Of a DNA stretch of 64,000 bases, positions 60,680-64,000 are shown piece by piece. Below the pieces are notes generated by a model. That model did not search any database and had not been told where the DNA came from. It was given only the letters and a program-made list of their open reading frames with translations. Position numbers and translations under genes: made by a program. Source of the stretch: Omphiscola glabra (taxonomy: Eukaryota; Mollusca; Gastropoda; Lymnaeidae); assembly GCA_964017045.1 (NCBI GenBank), contig OZ024808.1:10285784-10349783 (forward strand), read 5' to 3'. Positions within the stretch are counted from its first letter, which is position 1; the number at the start of each line of letters is the position of its first letter.

Positions 60680-61242
60680 TGCAACTAGGCTAAAATGTCT
60701 TGTGTAATGTAACTAGGCTAAAATGTCATTGTAATGTAACTAGGCTAAAATTGCATGTGTAATATAACTAGGTTAAATTTCCATGTGTAATGTAACTAAG
60801 CAAAATTACATGTGTAATGCAACTAAGCTCAAATTACGTTAGTAATGTAATTAAGCTTAAATAGGCTAATATTCCATGTGTAATGTAACCAGGCTAAAAT
60901 TACACATATAATGTAACTAGGCTAAAATTCCATGTCTTATGTAACTAGGCTAAAATTACACATAGAATGTAACTGGGCTAAAATTCCATGTGTAATGTAA
61001 TTAAGCTTAAATTTCATGCGTAATATAAGTAGGCTAAAATTACATGTGTAATATAACTACGCTAAAATTCCATGTGTAATGTTACTAGGTTAAAATTGCA
61101 CATATAATGTAACTAGAATAAATTCCACGCGTGATGTAACTAGGCTAAAATTCCATGTGTAATGTACCTAGGCTAAAATTCCACGTGTGATGTACCTAGG
61201 CTAAAATTCCACGTGTAATGTAACTAGGCTAAAATTCATCAG
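60680..61242. repeat. About 28-bp AATGTAACTAGGCTAAAAT array
   Basis: About nineteen units of form AATGTAACTAGGCTAAAAT followed by TCCATGTGT or TACACATAT. Moderately diverged. The first 11 bases equal the core of the main satellite at 1-42,552; the remainder differs. A few units replace ACTAGG with ATTAAGC. Confidence 0.92.
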
Positions 61243-62245
61243 TTAGCTTTAATAGTCAACCTGTGATAATGTTTTTAAAAATTTCCCGAGTAAATCATAA
61301 GAGTCTCGCCATATGAGACCCGAAGGTGCCAAATGTTCCACCTGCAATCTATGACACCCCGTCCCAAAGTCCCCCCCCCCCCTTTCCCATGACTAGGCAG
61401 AAGTAAGCATTACAGAACTACTATTACAGAACAGGCATTACAGAACTACGTAACAATGTCACTAACACTGCCGGGTGGCACTGATTTCACTAAATAAAAT
61501 TCCCGATAATCGCGCTAAATAAGATGCTTAGAAATACCGCAAGTGCGTTTGGTGCGTAATATTTTCTTTTGTTTTACACATATATTTGGTGTAATAGATC
61601 TGCGTTGTAAACCATGGGGTGGAACATTAAAAAGAATATTGATATAGTTCAGGAACGGTGGCTTATCGGGGAAAAAAAATGGGGGGGGGGGGGGGACAAC
61701 AAATGTGTTATCTTATAATGTGCGTTACTTGAATGCATGTTTTGTCAAGTCACTTTAGCAGATGGGAAGTTCACGCATAGCGGCCGACAATTATTTTGCG
61801 GGCTACAACTAGTTACCGATAATCATGATACTATATTATCCTCTATGCTAACCTATAATATAATAGTTTAACTGCGCTATTCTATCTGAGCTATCCCATC
61901 TATGATACCACATTTATGCTGACCCATCTTGCCAACTCTAGCTTGGCTTAGATACACATGAAGCCCATAAAGTATCTGCCTGACTTGTAGTCCCCCCTCC
62001 CATTTTTGTGTTACCCCCCCACCCCCTACCCGAACGTGCTCACCCCTGTATTGTTGTGACCAGGAGGTGCTTAGGCTAATGAGAAAAAATACACCCCCCC
62101 CCCCACACACACACAACCCGCGTTAATAAAAGCGCCCCCCTCCCCCTTTGATGAAACGTATTTGTTGCATGGGGGTCCACCCATTTACAGAACATTGCGC
62201 AGACAACCATGACACTTGAACTATTTTTAGAATTTTATATCTTAG
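61243..62245. other. Intronic sequence with poly-C and poly-G tracts
   Basis: C12 at 61,371-61,382, G15 at 61,681-61,695 and C11 at 62,094-62,104. No coding exon was recognised; in particular no homeodomain WFQNRR signature was seen. The 79-residue minus-strand frame near 61,877 is glycine-rich through homopolymers only. Confidence 0.5.
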
Positions 62246-62254
62246 TTATTTTAT

Positions 62255-62730
62255 TATAGGTCTCATATCCTCGGGTAGACTATCATTGGTCTAATACCTT
62301 TGTGTAGACTATCATTGGTCTCATACTCTCGAATAGACAATCATAGGTCTCATACCCTCGGGTAGACTATTATTGGTCTCATACTCTCGAATAGACTATC
62401 ATAGGTCTCATACCCTCGCGTAGACTATCATAGGTCTCATACCCTCGGGTAGACTATCATTGGTCTCATACTCTCGAATAGATTATCATTGGTCTCATAC
62501 CCTTGGATAGACATTGGTCTCATACACTCGGGTAGACTATCATTGGTCTCATACCCTCGGGTAGACTATCATAGGTCTCATACCCTCGGGTAGACTATCA
62601 TTGGTCTCATACTCTCGAATAGATTATCATAGGTCTCATACCCTCGGGTTGACTATCATTGGTCTCATACTCTCGAATAGATTATCATAGGTCTCATACC
62701 CTCCGGTAGACTATCGTTGGTCTCATACTG
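62255..62730. repeat. 29-bp array with two alternating subtypes
   Basis: About sixteen units of GGTCTCATACCCTCGGGTAG, then ACTATCATA (type A) or GGTCTCATACTCTCGAATAG, then ATTATCATT (type B). A and B often alternate, suggesting 58-bp dimer amplification in parts of the array. One unit is shortened near 62,505. Confidence 0.92.
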
Positions 62731-63115
62731 ATATTCCTTTTATTATCAAGCTCCTCCAGCCCCCCCCCCCCCTCTCCTGCCCTCAGTAATTCATTCAGTT
62801 TATGAACATGCCTTCAGTTTGAAGATGTTTATTTAGCACACCAACTTATAAGTGAAAAAATCTGGCACATAGGGTGAATTTTTTTTTTTTTTTTTAAATT
62901 GAGAGATCATTCACTGCTTATGTACCACTGGAAAGGGGGTTTGGGGGTGGCGGGTGGGGGGGCTGTTCGAAGGCGCTTTAAAAATCAAATTTTTTAAAAA
63001 AAAGTTAGCACTGTACAATTTAGTGTTAGTTAACTATTCCTATTGCTGTCTGGAGTTAATTCGATGAAAAATATACAAGTAAGTTTACATGCGTAAAATA
63101 CGAAATTCGTTAACA
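62731..63115. other. Intronic spacer with homopolymers
   Basis: C13 at 62,760-62,772, T17 near 62,880 and GGGGGTGGCGGGTGGGGGG near 62,944. Nothing coding seen. Confidence 0.45.
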
Positions 63116-63149
63116 AATAAAATATATGCACCCGAACTGCACTTGTACT

Positions 63150-63560
63150 ATAATTCAATAGTGTAAAGCCAATTAAATGGTGTTAACCTACTTTAAATGG
63201 TGTTAACCTACTTTAAATGGTGTACGGCTAATTCAATAAAATAAAGCTTTTCAACAGTGTAATGCTGATTGAATTGTGTAAATCTAATCCAGTAGTGTAA
63301 AGCTAATTTTGTAGCGTGAAGCTAATTAAATGGTGGAAAGCTTGTTCAATAATATTAAGAAAATTCCAAATTAGTTTAAAGCTAATCCACTAGTGTTAAG
63401 GTAATTTGGTAGCGTGAAGCTAATTCAATAATATAAAGTTTATATGGTGTATAGGTAATTAAATTGTGTTTAAAGCTAATCCACTAGTGTTAAGGTAATT
63501 TGGTAGCGTGAAGCTAATTCAATAGTGTAATGAAGCTAATTTAATAGAGTAAAGCTATTT
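63150..63560. repeat. AT-rich degenerate repeat of about 20 bp
   Basis: About twenty units of AGTGTAAAGCTAATTCAAT type. A longer duplication is nested in it: GTTTAAAGCTAATCCACTAG and the following about 40 bp occur at 63,374 and again at 63,468. GTTAACCTACTTTAAATGGT is repeated near 63,182 and 63,206. Confidence 0.85.
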
Positions 63561-64000
63561 ACTGCCGTGAGTAAATTCAAGGCGTCTCGGGTCTCTGGTC
63601 GGCTAGCCGGGGACTCTCAGACTTTCAAATACAAGGGCCGATCTTCGAGCCAAGCGGCTAGGCTAATTTGACCCTTTCATATTTAATTTATGACCCGACT
63701 TACGACAACTCTTGCAGCCCCTGGGGAGATGGGAAGAATAAAAAACCGATAACCGGAGTCGCTTCTTTTCCGATGCTTGTTGTAGCTTATCGGTTATGGC
63801 GGCCTCCTTATCATGGGGGAGAGAAGCAGGCACAATAACTTACGCTCTCGATGATGGGAGAACGGAAACTGTAGCCACGAAGGGAGGAGATAATGGGGGA
63901 AAAGTGGGAGTGTGGGTGGGGGGCAGCTGATGGAGGGAGCGCCCAGGCTTACACCTGTTACGGTTGAGATTGGGCGGACATTCGGATGGTTGGGAAAAAA
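63561..64000. other. Non-repetitive, more GC-rich end segment
   Basis: This end of the window is unlike the surrounding repeats and may hold constrained non-coding sequence. It has an inverted pair AACCGATAA (63,744-63,752) and TTATCGGTT (63,787-63,795), which include GATA-type cores. No exon was recognised. Confidence 0.35.

Noticed and set aside
55461..64000. A homeodomain exon for the Prrx-like gene
   Set aside because: No frame with a paired-type homeodomain or WFQNRR signature was seen; presumed beyond the window.
42553..64000. tRNA or rRNA genes
   Set aside because: No cloverleaf with matching A and B boxes or rRNA-like conserved sequence was recognised by eye; a covariance-model scan would settle it.

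Overview
The window is animal genomic DNA with no bacterial or phage gene organisation. It most likely comes from a lophotrochozoan, probably a gastropod mollusc. That placement is inferred from three things: a Prrx-type homeobox gene with an intron, degraded non-LTR retrotransposons and hAT-like MITEs, and very many minisatellites and long poly-C/poly-G tracts. The species cannot be fixed from the sequence alone.

Positions 1 to about 42,552 are one continuous satellite array that runs off the left edge. The basic monomer is about 33 bp (GTAGGTTTGTAAAAAATG, then TAACTAGAAGCC and a short C run). A 30-bp sister form reads GTTCGTAAATG instead. Runs of the two forms alternate and build blocks of roughly 2.2 to 4.5 kb. 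Five blocks build a superunit of about 14.2 kb. One superunit spans about 1-14,130 and a second about 14,131-28,400. The first 11 kb of each look nearly identical at an offset of 14,130-14,235 bp. From about 33.7 kb rightwards the blocks become shorter and more irregular. The last 800 bp use a shorter monomer of about 27 bp, as expected at the edge of an array homogenised by unequal exchange. Every reading frame inside the array is an artefact of monomer lengths divisible by three.

From 42,553 to 54,772 lies a gene-poor flank. It holds a frameshifted non-LTR reverse transcriptase remnant (42,940-43,702), several MITEs, at least ten unrelated minisatellites, four perfect CRE palindromes (44.4-46.5 kb) and a GC-rich stretch at 47.3-48.2 kb. 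That stretch has CCAAT and GC boxes and ends in a good splice donor, so it could be the promoter and a non-coding first exon of the downstream gene.

The only convincing host gene is on the plus strand. Coding exon 54,773-55,460 encodes 229 residues that include FSVSHLLDL, the N-terminal motif of the PRRX paired-related homeobox proteins, and ends at a GTAAGT donor. The homeodomain exon is not visible and is presumably beyond 64,000. The rest of the window (55,461-64,000) reads as intron 1. It contains two minus-strand non-LTR fragments (an endonuclease end and a reverse-transcriptase end), a 216-bp tandem duplication beside the endonuclease piece, hAT-like MITEs, and further tandem arrays, including one built of small hairpins and one sharing an 11-bp core with the big satellite.
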